Below are positions 49,891-59,569 of a stretch of 64,000 nucleotides of DNA, one piece after another. Position 1 is the first letter of the stretch. The number at the start of each line of letters is the position of its first letter. Location: NCBI GenBank assembly GCA_964560765.1, contig CAZLMG010000005.1, positions 134,363 to 198,362 of the forward strand. The letters are read 5' to 3'. The position numbers and the translations under genes are program-made. The stretch is from CAZLMG01 sp964560765. GTDB taxonomy: Bacteria > Bdellovibrionota_B > Oligoflexia > Oligoflexales > CAZLMG01. The notes beneath the pieces were generated by a model. The model searched no databases and was not told the DNA's origin. It saw nothing but the letters and a program-made list of their open reading frames with translations.

Positions 49891-51461
49891 ACAAGTGCGC
49901 TCAGTTCAACTTTGATTCGTCGGTCCAAACATTTTTCTAAGGGCTTGAGTTCGGCGATTAACTTCCAATATTCAGCCGTCGGAGGGTCGTCCGCCGTATG
50001 GATGATTCTGCACAAAAGCTCTGATGCTGATTGCATAACGATCTCGATATCTTTAACGCGACCGCGACGAGTGCGGCATAGGGACGAGGCTAGTCGGACA
50101 CAGGCTGAGAGAATCATGACTTGCTGCAGATGTGCTTTTAACAAACCATGTTCGTCCAGTCTGTTAGCATTTGGGAGGCTCTTGCGATGGAAGCGAATCA
50201 CGGCGCCAAGAAGCATCTTTTCGTCTTGGGTAAAGCCCATCATCCCTGAATGAGAGACTATATAAGCCGCGTGCTTGTGATGCTTCGGATACGAAATACT
50301 TTTGCCGATCTCGTGCAAGTATCCAGCGGAGAGAACAAGCATGCGGTTTGCAATGGCTGTGGATTCATCGATATTTGGGATCAGCACGGGAGCCAATTGC
50401 TCGTAGGTCCGGCCAGCGAGTCGCCCGACTTCACTAGCCTGTAACTCATCGATGCCAAATCGATGGCCGAGATCTACGACTGAATCCCATCGAACGTCGC
50501 GTTCATTTGGAGTTTCCGACGCATGAAAGCGACTATAAGTGTCGAATACTAATCCTTCGCGAAGGCCAAAGGTGGAGATATGCCAAGCGGGGATGCGAAA
50601 CATCTTGGTGATGGAATCTAGAATGACCGCTCCCGCCTGAATAATCTCCGCCCGACTGGGGTCGAGATCGTAGCGCTCCCGGATCTTCTTGGGATCATTG
50701 AGCTCAAGCAGCCTCGCAGTGAGTTCTGCAAGTCCGGCAGCTGGCAGTTCGTAGCCGTTAATATCGAGGATGTCTCCGCGCCGGGACTGCTGGGCATGAA
50801 TTAAAGCCAAAGCCTTGGCGGTGCCTGATGATGCGACGGCATTATCGATCCGTAGATGCCGCGCCGTCTCTGTCAAGGGTGCTAGGCGCAGCATGACAAA
50901 GCGGTCCATGGCCTTGCGTGCGTCTTCGCCATCCACACTTGCTTCATACAAATGCCTGGAAAGTGTAACCGCCCCCAACTTCAGAGATGAAATAAACTGG
51001 ATCTTCTCGCCAGTCCAAATAGCCAACTCTGTGGACCCACCGCCGATATCAACACCGATGTTCACACCTTGGGTTGCGGCGATGCTATTTGCCATGCCGA
51101 GATAGCACAGTCGAGCTTCTTCAACACCATCGATAACTTCAATGTTAATGCCGAGTTCAATTCGGGCCCGCGATATGAGCTCGAAAGGATTTCGACATTC
51201 GCGAAGCACGTGGGTGGCAACTGCCCGGATATAGGCATCGAAGCTTGTCGCAATTTCTTTGAAATGCCGTAAGGTATCGATCGTGCGCTGAATGGCTTCT
51301 GGACTCAGTCTACGTCGCTCGTCCAGTGCTGCGCCAAGGCGCAGATTAACTTTCTCTGCGTCGATGATCTGTAGACCGCCGGATTTTGTAGGACGTGCGA
51401 TCGCCATATGCACAGAGTTTGTGCCGATATCGATGGCAGCAATGGGTCGGCTTGAATCCAT
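49887..51461 (-). CDS. ppx: Exopolyphosphatase/guanosine pentaphosphatase (Ppx/GppA)
   Basis: It hydrolyses polyphosphate or pppGpp. The 524-residue protein has the ASKHA-fold motifs AAIDIGTNSVHMAIA at the start and GVDIGGGSTELAIW in the centre. The C-terminal HD-type domain has YLHEIGKSISYPKHH and HSGMMGFTQDEKMLLGA. The length fits the long Ppx type with the HD extension. ATG 51461 gives the canonical start; the ribosome binding site is weak. It is translationally coupled to holA. Confidence 0.92.
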   Translation of the reverse strand: MDSSRPIAAIDIGTNSVHMAIARPTKSGGLQIIDAEKVNLRLGAALDERRRLSPEAIQRTIDTLRHFKEIATSFDAYIRAVATHVLRECRNPFELISRARIELGINIEVIDGVEEARLCYLGMANSIAATQGVNIGVDIGGGSTELAIWTGEKIQFISSLKLGAVTLSRHLYEASVDGEDARKAMDRFVMLRLAPLTETARHLRIDNAVASSGTAKALALIHAQQSRRGDILDINGYELPAAGLAELTARLLELNDPKKIRERYDLDPSRAEIIQAGAVILDSITKMFRIPAWHISTFGLREGLVFDTYSRFHASETPNERDVRWDSVVDLGHRFGIDELQASEVGRLAGRTYEQLAPVLIPNIDESTAIANRMLVLSAGYLHEIGKSISYPKHHKHAAYIVSHSGMMGFTQDEKMLLGAVIRFHRKSLPNANRLDEHGLLKAHLQQVMILSACVRLASSLCRTRRGRVKDIEIVMQSASELLCRIIHTADDPPTAEYWKLIAELKPLEKCLDRRIKVELSALV

Positions 51462-51516
51462 GGGTCTTAACGATCGCTTTTTGCCTTGATGCAGGCTGAA
51501 AATAGCCGGCAAATTG

Positions 51517-51546
51517 TTGCTGAGACTAGCGTGATGCCGCTATAGT
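51517..51546 (+). promoter_or_regulatory. Candidate promoter for the 51588 lipoprotein gene
   Basis: TTGCTG and TATAGT with an 18-base spacer, giving a start of transcription near 51553. The -10 is a five-of-six match; the -35 is weak. Confidence 0.4.
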
Positions 51547-51587
51547 ATCAATCTTTAGTTCTTCAATCATTGTCGAGAGGTATGGAA

Positions 51588-52919
51588 ATGAAGTCGTTGT
51601 TTTTGGGGCTCTGGCTTTCGCTCTTGACGGCTTGCGGAGGGTTGGGTGCAACTTCGAACAACGATGCTGGTGGCGACATTAAGCGCTCAGGGGGCGAGGT
51701 GCTAAAAGTACCGCCACAGTATGTAGATCGTGCACCCTCCTTGAGTTCGGATGGCTCGCGCATGGTATTCATCTCGGGAAGAGATGGGGTCAACCGAGTT
51801 TACGTTTTTGAAACCGCCGCAATTGCTGGCGAAGGCAACCCGCGAAGACTCACAACAAGTGATGAATGGGATACCGAGGAATCGGCGCTGATCTCTCACG
51901 ATGGAACATACGCCGTGGTGCTTGCAGTAGCGGCGGGGCAGGCCGATCTGTTTACGGTCCGATTGGACGATGGTCAAACTGTACAATTGACCGACGATGC
52001 TGAGGTTGAGCGGGGCCCATCCCTGAGTCTTGACGATAAGATCTTGGTCTTTCGTCGCGCTAAGGCGCAAGGTGGCTGGTCTCTCTGGGCGGTTAGCATA
52101 GGAGCTGGCCCAAGTTTGACGGCTAAGGCGGAAATTACGGGCGTGACTGGCTCTGTCACAGACGCAAAGTTTGCATCTGGCGCGGGGTATAGCCTTGCAG
52201 TGATGGTCAGCGAGCCAGATGCATACGGCGAGTCATTACAGACTTTGACGTTGGATACGAGTCTGTCTACTGCGGCTAGCACGACAACAGTGGTGAAGTC
52301 AGGCATCAAGCGACAAACATCGGCGGCGTTTGCGTCGACTCATAACGGCATTGCGTTTGCGGAGTACCTGTCTGGTTCAGGCAAAACCCGCAGTCCTATA
52401 GGTGGTGAAGCTGGTGAGACAAAGGTCACGGTAGTCAGTGATCCGCGGCGATTGACTCTTGCTGGCACGAGCACGGAAATCGAACAGGTGGGATACGATG
52501 TTGTCGCGGTTACAGCGTCACAAGCAGCAGACTTTTCTGCTTGGGCAACACGCGATTACTACACGTGCGAAGGCAGGGAGGCGCTTTACGGCAACGGTCT
52601 GTATTTGTTGCAAGGTGCTAGCCAGGAGCGGCTTTGGCTTCTAACAAATGCAGAGCTGGATCGCTGGGAGATTTCGGGGGAGGCATGCACTTACACGCTT
52701 GCGGATGATTCAGATGCAAAAGTCGACACGACTGCGCGCAATCTTTTCATAAACAGCAGCGCTACAGCCTCTGACTTTACTCTTGCTTTTGAGAGTCAGT
52801 TTTATGGTGCAGATGGTTATTTCGGGGATCCGGAAGTCATGGTACTGCGGCGAGTGGCTGGAATATCCACGCTGGTGAACGCGTCCAACAATCGCAATCC
52901 AGAGCCGCTGCCCAAGTGA
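51588..52919 (+). CDS. Lipoprotein with TolB-like propeller repeats
   Basis: A 443-residue lipoprotein: signal LFLGLWLSLLTAC, with Cys18 lipidated. The mature part starts with WD40-like/TolB-type blades: RAPSLSSDGSRMVFISGRDGVNRVYVF (given in part), with the signature of Ser-Pro-Asp-Gly repeats seen again as GPSLSLDDKILVFRRAK. Such lipoproteins bind partners in the periplasm. ATG 51588 is chosen for AGAGG seven bases upstream. It converges directly on ribF without a gap. Function not known. Confidence 0.75.
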   Translation: MKSLFLGLWLSLLTACGGLGATSNNDAGGDIKRSGGEVLKVPPQYVDRAPSLSSDGSRMVFISGRDGVNRVYVFETAAIAGEGNPRRLTTSDEWDTEESALISHDGTYAVVLAVAAGQADLFTVRLDDGQTVQLTDDAEVERGPSLSLDDKILVFRRAKAQGGWSLWAVSIGAGPSLTAKAEITGVTGSVTDAKFASGAGYSLAVMVSEPDAYGESLQTLTLDTSLSTAASTTTVVKSGIKRQTSAAFASTHNGIAFAEYLSGSGKTRSPIGGEAGETKVTVVSDPRRLTLAGTSTEIEQVGYDVVAVTASQAADFSAWATRDYYTCEGREALYGNGLYLLQGASQERLWLLTNAELDRWEISGEACTYTLADDSDAKVDTTARNLFINSSATASDFTLAFESQFYGADGYFGDPEVMVLRRVAGISTLVNASNNRNPEPLPK

Positions 52920-53936
52920 TCACGCCTGCCTGGGTGGGCTAGCACTCTTGGTAAAAAATTCTCGAGCGGCATCCACATCGCGGCGAATCGCCTTCTGTAG
53001 CTCCCTTGTGTCAGGGAACTTCTGTTCATCTCGAAGACGCTTGACGAAATAAATGCCCGCGCGGCGATCATAGAGTTCGTCACTGGCAAAGTCGCTGTCC
53101 AAAACATGGGCTTCGCATCGTAGCTCTTGCCCGCTGGCGACGGATGGTCGAAAGCCGACATTAATGACGCATGGTAGGGCTGCCGAATCACGACTCAGAA
53201 TCATAGGCGCCGAGGGCGACGCCGGACCTTCAAGCCAAATAAACCCGCAATAAACCCCATTGCGCGGGATCAGTTGACGAATCTCGTGCAAATTTGCGGT
53301 AGGAAAACCCAAACTTCGACCAAGTTGGTCGCCTCTTCGAATCGTTCCTTCGACGAGGTAGGGGCGGCCCAGAAGTTCAGCGGCCAATTCAGCATTGCCA
53401 TCGTTGCGCAGAGTTTTGCGAATTCTCGTGCTGCTGATGGCCTCTTGATCCCATTCAATCGGAGAACAGGTTCGCACCAAAATATGACTCTCGTCGCCAG
53501 CTTGGCATAAATACTTGTAGTCGCCCAAACGCCCCTTGCCGAAGCGAAAGTTGTTTCCGACGACGATGGCTTGGGCGTTCAGTTTCGTCTCAACCACATC
53601 ATGAAAAAAGCTCGTATGCGATTGCTGGCTGGTAAGTTCGTCGAATTTAAGCAGAACCGCCGCATCCATTTGTGCTTCAGAAAACGCCCGGAGCCGCTGT
53701 TCGGGAGTGAACAGCAGCTCGTCTGCGATATTCGGATTTCGGCCGAAATAGGCGTCTGGGTGCGGTTCGAAAGTTAGAACAGCAGCGGTACAACTCCGTG
53801 CAATTGAAATTTCCTTGGTGATTGCACAGAGTTCCGCGTGTCCGCGGTGAAATCCGTCAAAGTTGCCGACGGTAACTGCGGACGAATCAAAATAAGGTTT
53901 ATTATTCAGTGGGTTACGTGCCTTGATGATGATCAT
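52920..53936 (-). CDS. ribF: Bifunctional riboflavin kinase/FAD synthetase
   Basis: It makes FMN and FAD from riboflavin. The 338-residue enzyme has the N-terminal nucleotidyltransferase motif VTVGNFDGFHRGHAEL and ISSTRIRKTL. The C-terminal kinase domain has GRSLGFPTANL and GVYCGFIWLEG, then PCVINVGFRPS. ATG 53936 has AGGG upstream. It lies back-to-back with the lipoprotein stop. Confidence 0.96.
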   Translation of the reverse strand: MIIIKARNPLNNKPYFDSSAVTVGNFDGFHRGHAELCAITKEISIARSCTAAVLTFEPHPDAYFGRNPNIADELLFTPEQRLRAFSEAQMDAAVLLKFDELTSQQSHTSFFHDVVETKLNAQAIVVGNNFRFGKGRLGDYKYLCQAGDESHILVRTCSPIEWDQEAISSTRIRKTLRNDGNAELAAELLGRPYLVEGTIRRGDQLGRSLGFPTANLHEIRQLIPRNGVYCGFIWLEGPASPSAPMILSRDSAALPCVINVGFRPSVASGQELRCEAHVLDSDFASDELYDRRAGIYFVKRLRDEQKFPDTRELQKAIRRDVDAAREFFTKSASPPRQA

Positions 53937-53990
53937 CGAGCCCTGCGTAGCAAGTATACATCCGTTATTAGAGATGTTTTTATGATTGTA

Positions 53991-54018
53991 TTGAACAGCA
54001 GCCAGCAGCTGCTATATT
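53991..54018 (+). promoter_or_regulatory. Promoter for the PilZ-like membrane protein gene
   Basis: TTGAAC, a 16-base spacer and TATATT form a good housekeeping promoter, with a start near 54025. It lies 55 bases before the TTG at 54080. Confidence 0.55.
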
Positions 54019-54079
54019 CCGTCGCCTGTTAACGATTTTTTCATGAACGGCACCCTAGACGCGAATTGCAGGGACCATA

Positions 54080-54733
54080 TTGTATAGCTCAAGATTTCGA
54101 AAGACTTTGTTACCCATCCCACGCCGTACTTGGCGCATGTGCTTAGGTGGGTTTCTGCTTGGCATCGCGGCCACATATAGCTCCCTGTCTGGGGCGGAGC
54201 CTGAGCATGGTCCTGCTGAGTTACGATTGCAGGCGGGTTCACAGGCTGACCCAGATTTTTTCTCGACAGATGCACAGCGCATCACATTCGTCGTTTTGGG
54301 CGTGCTCGTGGTCAGCATCATTGGTATTGGGGTTTGGTCATCAACTGATTCTAGGCGCGCCGCCGGATTGATTGGCCTGAGTACGGGGCCTTCGGCAAAG
54401 AACTTATTCCTGGGTGTCAAATACAACGATGATGATAGCCGCGAGGCCATGGGTTACTTCCGCTCTTTGGACCTGCGCGAAGCTTCCTTTGTCAGCAATC
54501 GCTATTACACTCGCGGTCAGAGTCTTGACTTCAATTTGCGATCATTGCCTGGCTTTGAAGGGGCAGCTTCGCGTGTCGGCGGACTCGTAACGAGTTGTCG
54601 ATCGATTGGTGGGTCGCCAGAGAGTTATTTGGTTCACGTTCGCTTTGAAGCTCTTTCCGATTTGACCAAGACTTCCCTCACAGAGTACCTTTCTAGCTTG
54701 ACCCGAAGATCGACCGCGTACTCTCGAGCCTAG
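54080..54733 (+). CDS. Exported membrane protein with PilZ-like C-terminal domain
   Basis: A 217-residue protein. A basic N-terminus leads a signal-like segment (MCLGGFLLGIAATYSSLSGAEP). A mature stretch and a clear transmembrane segment (ITFVVLGVLVVSIIGIGVW) follow. The C-terminal 120 residues have a beta-barrel pattern reminiscent of PilZ (GYFRSLDLREASFVSNRYY, then GGLVTSCRSIGGSPESYLVHVRFEALS), but the arginine and DxSxxG motifs are not evident. If both hydrophobic parts are used, the soluble part would lie in the cytoplasm. TTG 54080 is supported by CAGGGA upstream and a promoter at 53991. Family assignment is tentative. Confidence 0.6.
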   Translation: MYSSRFRKTLLPIPRRTWRMCLGGFLLGIAATYSSLSGAEPEHGPAELRLQAGSQADPDFFSTDAQRITFVVLGVLVVSIIGIGVWSSTDSRRAAGLIGLSTGPSAKNLFLGVKYNDDDSREAMGYFRSLDLREASFVSNRYYTRGQSLDFNLRSLPGFEGAASRVGGLVTSCRSIGGSPESYLVHVRFEALSDLTKTSLTEYLSSLTRRSTAYSRA

Positions 54734-54740
54734 ACGAACT

Positions 54741-55634
54741 ATGGTGCAAACTCACAACTCGATGAGCTCAAGCCTGGCCTCGTCGTGGGTGATTGACGGC
54801 AACACGCGCGTCATGGGATTAATCGGTCAACAGGTCCGACATAGCCTATCACCGCTTATTCACAATTTTTCCATTCAACAACTTGGTCTGAACGCCGCCT
54901 ACCTGGTCTTCGACGTCGCGCCCGGCAGTATCAGGAATTTATTGGCGTTGATGTGGGAGTTGGACGCTATCGGATTTAGTGTTACGACTCCACATAAGGA
55001 GTCGGTAGCCAACATAACGCTTGGGCATAAACTGGGATCGGTGAACACCCTCGTTCGTGGTGCACATGGTTGGATGGGCGCCTCCACGGATGCTGAAGGG
55101 CTGTCTCTGGCCATCAAGCGCATGGGCTTCGATTTTCATGCTTTTTCGCGCATTGTGATCATGGGCAACGGTGGTGCCGCTAAGGCGGTCTTGCATCATA
55201 TTGGCAAGTCGTTTGACTCAGCACCTGAATTAGTCGTTTTGCGGCGAGACCAACGGCGAGATGCTGAATTGATGGCCATCATGCCTGCGACAATCCCTTT
55301 GCGCTTTGTTGACCTTACGCCCAACAATTTGACGCAGGAGTTAAGTGGATACAGTGGCGAGACAGTCCTCATTCAAGCAACGAGCGCACCGCTGCATGGT
55401 GATGATTTGCGAGGATTTGCTCCGTCTTTGGACTCCTATTTTGGTGTCGTGGTCGATATGGTTTATCGGGCTAGGTCCGAGATTTTGGCGGCCGCGATGC
55501 GCCGTAAATTACCGGCGCAAGATGGGTTGCCGATGCTGATTGAACAGGCTCGCTTGGCTCAGAAACTTTGGTGGGGTCAGAATGTGAGTTTCGACTCAAT
55601 CCATTCGTATCTTATGCAGCATGGTTTCGCATAA
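54741..55634 (+). CDS. aroE: Shikimate dehydrogenase
   Basis: It reduces dehydroshikimate in chorismate synthesis. Conserved motifs: HSLSPLIHN in the substrate site, VTTPHKE with the catalytic lysine, GNGGAAKAVL as the NADP-binding loop, and DMVYRARSE. Instead of the usual Asn-Thr-Asp the protein has GASTDAEG, and the usual Pro after DxVY is Arg. These are departures from typical AroE. The start is uncertain: ATG 54741, 54762 or 54813, the last giving the canonical N-terminus MGLIGQQ. It follows the 54080 gene by seven bases. Confidence 0.86.
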   Translation: MVQTHNSMSSSLASSWVIDGNTRVMGLIGQQVRHSLSPLIHNFSIQQLGLNAAYLVFDVAPGSIRNLLALMWELDAIGFSVTTPHKESVANITLGHKLGSVNTLVRGAHGWMGASTDAEGLSLAIKRMGFDFHAFSRIVIMGNGGAAKAVLHHIGKSFDSAPELVVLRRDQRRDAELMAIMPATIPLRFVDLTPNNLTQELSGYSGETVLIQATSAPLHGDDLRGFAPSLDSYFGVVVDMVYRARSEILAAAMRRKLPAQDGLPMLIEQARLAQKLWWGQNVSFDSIHSYLMQHGFA

Positions 55635-55686
55635 AAAAAGGAGACCCACCCAACAGGTGAATCCCCTACTTCCAGGAAGAGTCTTT

Positions 55687-57138
55687 CTAGAATTCTAGTT
55701 CCAGATCAATGCGACGATCAGACACTTGCACATTGTTAGGCGGCAGGGTGAATTGACCATCGGTCAAGGATACGGAGTAGAGACCCGGCTCAACGACAAA
55801 GTGAAATGTTCCATCTGCGGCTAACGGAATCGATTGAGCAACAAGCATTGGCTTTTCCAGGCTTTCAAGCTTTACAACGATGTCACTTGGTTTGCGCCCC
55901 TTACCGACATTGACGATGCCTCGGACGCCGCTACCCTCGACGCGATCTAGAAGTAGGCCCCAAGCAGCGCGCAACTTGGCCACAGTCTTATCACGCCAAG
56001 TGCTGTAGCTTGGTTGGAATCCTTCGCGAGTGCTGCTGAGCTCGATGACGTATGGAATGATGCCGTAGTTTCCATACATCCAGTCAACGTCACCACCGTC
56101 AACGGCATAGAGCAACTCCCAGGGAGTTCCATAAGTGTAGGTTTTGTTTCCGTTATCGCTCGGCAGGCTTTGGGCCATCTTCTTGCCAATGCCGGCAACG
56201 ATATCGCGAGTAGGGGTGTGCTCACCATCGCAACCATATGGGTAAAGGACCATTTCGCTATAGGAGTGATACGAAATGTTGAAGACGGGGCGGATGCGCT
56301 CGACCAAGCCCATGAGAGCTTGAGTTTCTGGCTCTGAGCCTGCTGACGCACCGCGATAAGTGTCTGACCACGTTGAGCCGGAAGATCCGCCACAAGCATT
56401 CCATTTGAATGGGTAATTTCGGTTCAGGTCGACTCCGTGACCGTTGCGGGTGTTCTTTCGCCACATGGAGTTGGAGGTCCACACCTTGTTGTTTCCATCG
56501 ACATTAAGCATGGGGACGATCCAGATCTCATTGTTATTCACCCATGCATTCACCGTTGGATCTTTGCCATAGTTCCTGGTGAGGTAATCCGCAGTGTCGA
56601 TAGCAACTTCGGTCGTCATGACTTCGCGCGCGTGGTGCATAGAGTTGTAGAGGATGACGGGCTCATCGGTTTCCCGTTGGTCGGGGTTGTCGGTTATTTT
56701 GATGGCCCAAATATCGCGGCCTTCAAGCGACTTGCCGATGGATTCCACGCGAACAATATCACTGTGCTCGTTGGCGAAATTTTGCACGGCAGTCGCAACT
56801 TCCGAGGCTGTGTGGTAGCCCGCGTCTGGAGCATCCACCGCAGAGGTTGGAATAGACTTGAGAACACTAATGCCTTTGATCGCGCGGATTTTTGCATGCA
56901 ACTCGTCGGTGGCGATGATGTCGGCAACCTTGGCGTTGACATCGACGCCTGCAAGGTCGATATGCAATCGTCCAATGGCACGCATACTATGCTCGTAATC
57001 TGACAACTGATAGCGAACGAGCATTCGCTCACCAGATCCCTCATCGTGTGCGCCATGGGTGCCGTGAGCGAAAGCCAGCCCGGACCATAGGCTCACTGCA
57101 GAGACCAAAAGCACTTGCGCGGCTTGTCGTAAAGCCAT
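55687..57138 (-). CDS. Exported M14 carboxypeptidase, carboxypeptidase T-like
   Basis: A 483-residue secreted metallocarboxypeptidase. A signal peptide ends near LAFAHG; a propeptide-like region runs to about residue 110. The catalytic domain has HXXE in MHHAREVM (H169, E172), VDLNRNYPF with substrate-binding Asn and Arg, zinc ligand H291 in ISYHSYS and catalytic E366 in YVIELSS. A C-terminal beta domain of about 80 residues follows, like carboxypeptidase regulatory-type domains. ATG 57138 has GGGAGG six bases upstream. It probably digests protein outside the cell. Confidence 0.93.
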   Translation of the reverse strand: MALRQAAQVLLVSAVSLWSGLAFAHGTHGAHDEGSGERMLVRYQLSDYEHSMRAIGRLHIDLAGVDVNAKVADIIATDELHAKIRAIKGISVLKSIPTSAVDAPDAGYHTASEVATAVQNFANEHSDIVRVESIGKSLEGRDIWAIKITDNPDQRETDEPVILYNSMHHAREVMTTEVAIDTADYLTRNYGKDPTVNAWVNNNEIWIVPMLNVDGNNKVWTSNSMWRKNTRNGHGVDLNRNYPFKWNACGGSSGSTWSDTYRGASAGSEPETQALMGLVERIRPVFNISYHSYSEMVLYPYGCDGEHTPTRDIVAGIGKKMAQSLPSDNGNKTYTYGTPWELLYAVDGGDVDWMYGNYGIIPYVIELSSTREGFQPSYSTWRDKTVAKLRAAWGLLLDRVEGSGVRGIVNVGKGRKPSDIVVKLESLEKPMLVAQSIPLAADGTFHFVVEPGLYSVSLTDGQFTLPPNNVQVSDRRIDLELEF

Positions 57139-57318
57139 AAGAAACCTCCCTGTTCTTGACGCCATTAGCAATGAGCAAAATTGTCCGCTATGCGTTCGTT
57201 GGCTGTCAAGCCAGTCAAGTTAATTTGGGTCTTCGCGCAAATTTTATTTGGTGCAAGTGCGGTTTGGTAAAACCCATATTTGCCGCGGACTTGAATGAGT
57301 ATTTAGGTAGTTACGATT

Positions 57319-58377
57319 TTGACGTCGGTTCGTGAGAAATTATCGGCTTTGCTTTGCGAACAAGGACTCCTGTTATTGGGGGTCGTTCGTCCAATCTTGC
57401 CGGTTTCGGAATTTGAAAGATACGATGCTTGGATAGCGGATGGTATGTCGGCTGAGATGGATTACATGGTCCGGCATATGCAAGCTCGTCGCACTCCAGA
57501 CGCTGTTCTTGACGGAGCCAAGTCGGTTGTTTGCTTCGCGCTGCCGTACTCAGTCAAGAAATCGTGTGAGGACGAATGCCTGCCCATCGCCAAGTATGCG
57601 CGGCTGCGCGACTACCATAAGGTGATGCGCAAATTGGCGGACGGAATCGTCGCGACCCTTTTCAGGGAGGGCCATTTCGATGCGCAGACAAAATATCGGA
57701 TCACAATCGATACGGCGCCGGTATTGGAGCGAGCCTTGGCGGCGCGTTCTTCAGCCGGGTTCATTGGAAAGAACACCTGCTTCATCCATCCGAAACATGG
57801 CAGTTTTCTGCTGCTGGGCGAAATCCATCTCGATTGTGATTTACCCGCGGATACCCCTGCAACTGTAGTCCCAACGAGGCGCACGGACGAAGGAGGGTGC
57901 GGAACCTGTCGACGCTGTCAGGTGCATTGCCCTACCGGAGCTCTGGATCAGGCTTATCGATTGGACGCTCGACGATGTCTCGCCTATTGGACCATCGAGC
58001 ACCGGGGAACGATTCCGGAGGAGTTTTGGCGATGGATACCTCAACACATTTTTGGCTGCGACATTTGCCAAGACGTTTGCCCCTATAACCGAGGGCCGAG
58101 GATAGATAATCCAGCCATCGTTCCCAGGCACTTCCATTTGTCCATTTATGATTTGTCCGTGCTATCGTCCGCTGATTATGAGCGTGTTTTTGGCGGTACT
58201 CCGGTGACCCGAGCCAAGAGGGACGGACTTAGGCGCAATGCTCTTCTGGCATTAGCGGCGACATCTTCTCCAGAGTTAGAGAAGGCGTTAGCCGCCGTCA
58301 CTGAGGCCGATTGCGAAATGTTGCGACGGACTCGCGATCAGATCCGAAGTTGGCAGGATCGCGGCAAGCAGGTATGA
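57319..58377 (+). CDS. queG: Epoxyqueuosine reductase QueG
   Basis: It carries out the last step of queuosine synthesis on tRNA, using B12 and two [4Fe-4S] clusters. The 352-residue protein has the catalytic Asp in TIDTAPVLER (D131) and RSSAGFIGKN. The cluster cysteines lie in GGCGTCRRCQVHCPTGA (C194, C197, C200, C204), then CLAYWTIE, and GCDICQDVCPYN (C247, C250, C254). The C-terminal HEAT-like region is short. The start TTG 57319 has AGGTAG upstream. frmA follows. Confidence 0.95.
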   Translation: MTSVREKLSALLCEQGLLLLGVVRPILPVSEFERYDAWIADGMSAEMDYMVRHMQARRTPDAVLDGAKSVVCFALPYSVKKSCEDECLPIAKYARLRDYHKVMRKLADGIVATLFREGHFDAQTKYRITIDTAPVLERALAARSSAGFIGKNTCFIHPKHGSFLLLGEIHLDCDLPADTPATVVPTRRTDEGGCGTCRRCQVHCPTGALDQAYRLDARRCLAYWTIEHRGTIPEEFWRWIPQHIFGCDICQDVCPYNRGPRIDNPAIVPRHFHLSIYDLSVLSSADYERVFGGTPVTRAKRDGLRRNALLALAATSSPELEKALAAVTEADCEMLRRTRDQIRSWQDRGKQV

Positions 58378-58428
58378 AATCAGATCGCTATCTAGGATCA
58401 ATCCGGCGAACTGGAATGGAGATCGAAG

Positions 58429-59538
58429 ATGAAAGCACGCGCGGCGGTAGCATGGGAACCGGGGAAGCCTCTCGAGATCGAGGAAATCGACGTTGCAGCG
58501 CCTCGCGCCGGTGAAGTTCTAGTGCGCGTCGTGGCGACCGGTGTGTGCCATACGGATGCCTTCACACTTTCTGGCGCGGATCCAGAGGGTTTATTTCCCG
58601 CCATTCTAGGTCATGAGGGTGGCGGCATTGTGGAAGATGTTGGCCCTGGAGTAACTAGTCTTCGTCCTGGTGATCACGTCATTCCGCTCTATATTCCCGA
58701 ATGCCGAACCTGCAAATTTTGCATGTCGGGAAAGACTAATCTATGTCAGTCCATCCGAGTCACTCAAGGCAAGGGTCTAATGCCAGATGGTACGTCTCGG
58801 TTCAGCCTAGGTGGCAAGATGTTGCACCACTACATGGGCACGTCAACATTTTCCCAGTACACGGTTGTTCCTGAAATTTCTTTGGCGAAGGTGAGTTCAA
58901 AGGCGCCGCTTGAGAAAGTATGTTTACTTGGTTGTGGCGTGACCACAGGTATTGGCGCCGTCATGAACACGGCGAAAGTAGAGGCGGGCAGCACGGTTGC
59001 CGTCTTTGGATTGGGTGGTATCGGGCTCAGCGTGATTCAAGGTGCCGTCATGGCCAAGGCTGAGAGGATCATTGGTATCGACATCAATTCGGAAAAGTTT
59101 ACTATGGCGCAGCAGATGGGTGCTACGGATTGCGTCAACCCTAGGGACTCTTCGGAACCCATTCAAAATGTCATCGTGGAGATGACGGGTGGTGGAGTGG
59201 ACTACTCCTTTGAGTGTGTCGGCAATGTTGACCTGATGCGTGCAGCACTTGAGTGCTGCCATAAGGGTTGGGGGCAGTCGGTCATTATTGGTGTGGCCGG
59301 TGCAGGGCAAGAGATTCGCACTCGACCCTTTCAGTTGGTAACGGGTCGCGTTTGGAAAGGTAGCGCTTTTGGAGGAGTCCGTGGGCGTACAGAAATTCCA
59401 AGGTATGTAGACCAATATCTCGCGGGCGACATTCGAATCGATGAAATGGTGACGCATGAGATGCCCCTAGAAGGCATCAATCGTGCCTTCGAATTGATGC
59501 ATCTCGGCGAAAGTATTCGATCGGTCATCAAGTTCTAG
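58429..59538 (+). CDS. frmA: S-(hydroxymethyl)glutathione dehydrogenase (class III alcohol dehydrogenase)
   Basis: It oxidises the formaldehyde-glutathione adduct, or reduces S-nitrosoglutathione. The 369-residue zinc enzyme has catalytic ligands in TGVCHTDA (C40) and GHEGGG (H62), structural zinc cysteines C92, C95, C98 and C106 in ECRTCKFCMSGKTNLC, and the NAD loop VFGLGGIGLSV. The length and motifs are those of class III enzymes. No regulator or S-formylglutathione hydrolase is adjacent. Confidence 0.95.
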   Translation: MKARAAVAWEPGKPLEIEEIDVAAPRAGEVLVRVVATGVCHTDAFTLSGADPEGLFPAILGHEGGGIVEDVGPGVTSLRPGDHVIPLYIPECRTCKFCMSGKTNLCQSIRVTQGKGLMPDGTSRFSLGGKMLHHYMGTSTFSQYTVVPEISLAKVSSKAPLEKVCLLGCGVTTGIGAVMNTAKVEAGSTVAVFGLGGIGLSVIQGAVMAKAERIIGIDINSEKFTMAQQMGATDCVNPRDSSEPIQNVIVEMTGGGVDYSFECVGNVDLMRAALECCHKGWGQSVIIGVAGAGQEIRTRPFQLVTGRVWKGSAFGGVRGRTEIPRYVDQYLAGDIRIDEMVTHEMPLEGINRAFELMHLGESIRSVIKF

Positions 59539-59569
59539 CATAGAGATGGTGATGGACGGCTGATCCCAC

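Noticed and set aside
54741..55634. aroE as a pseudogene because of the Ser-Thr-Asp and Arg substitutions
   Set aside because: The catalytic lysine, NADP loop and reading frame are intact, so it is more likely a diverged working enzyme.
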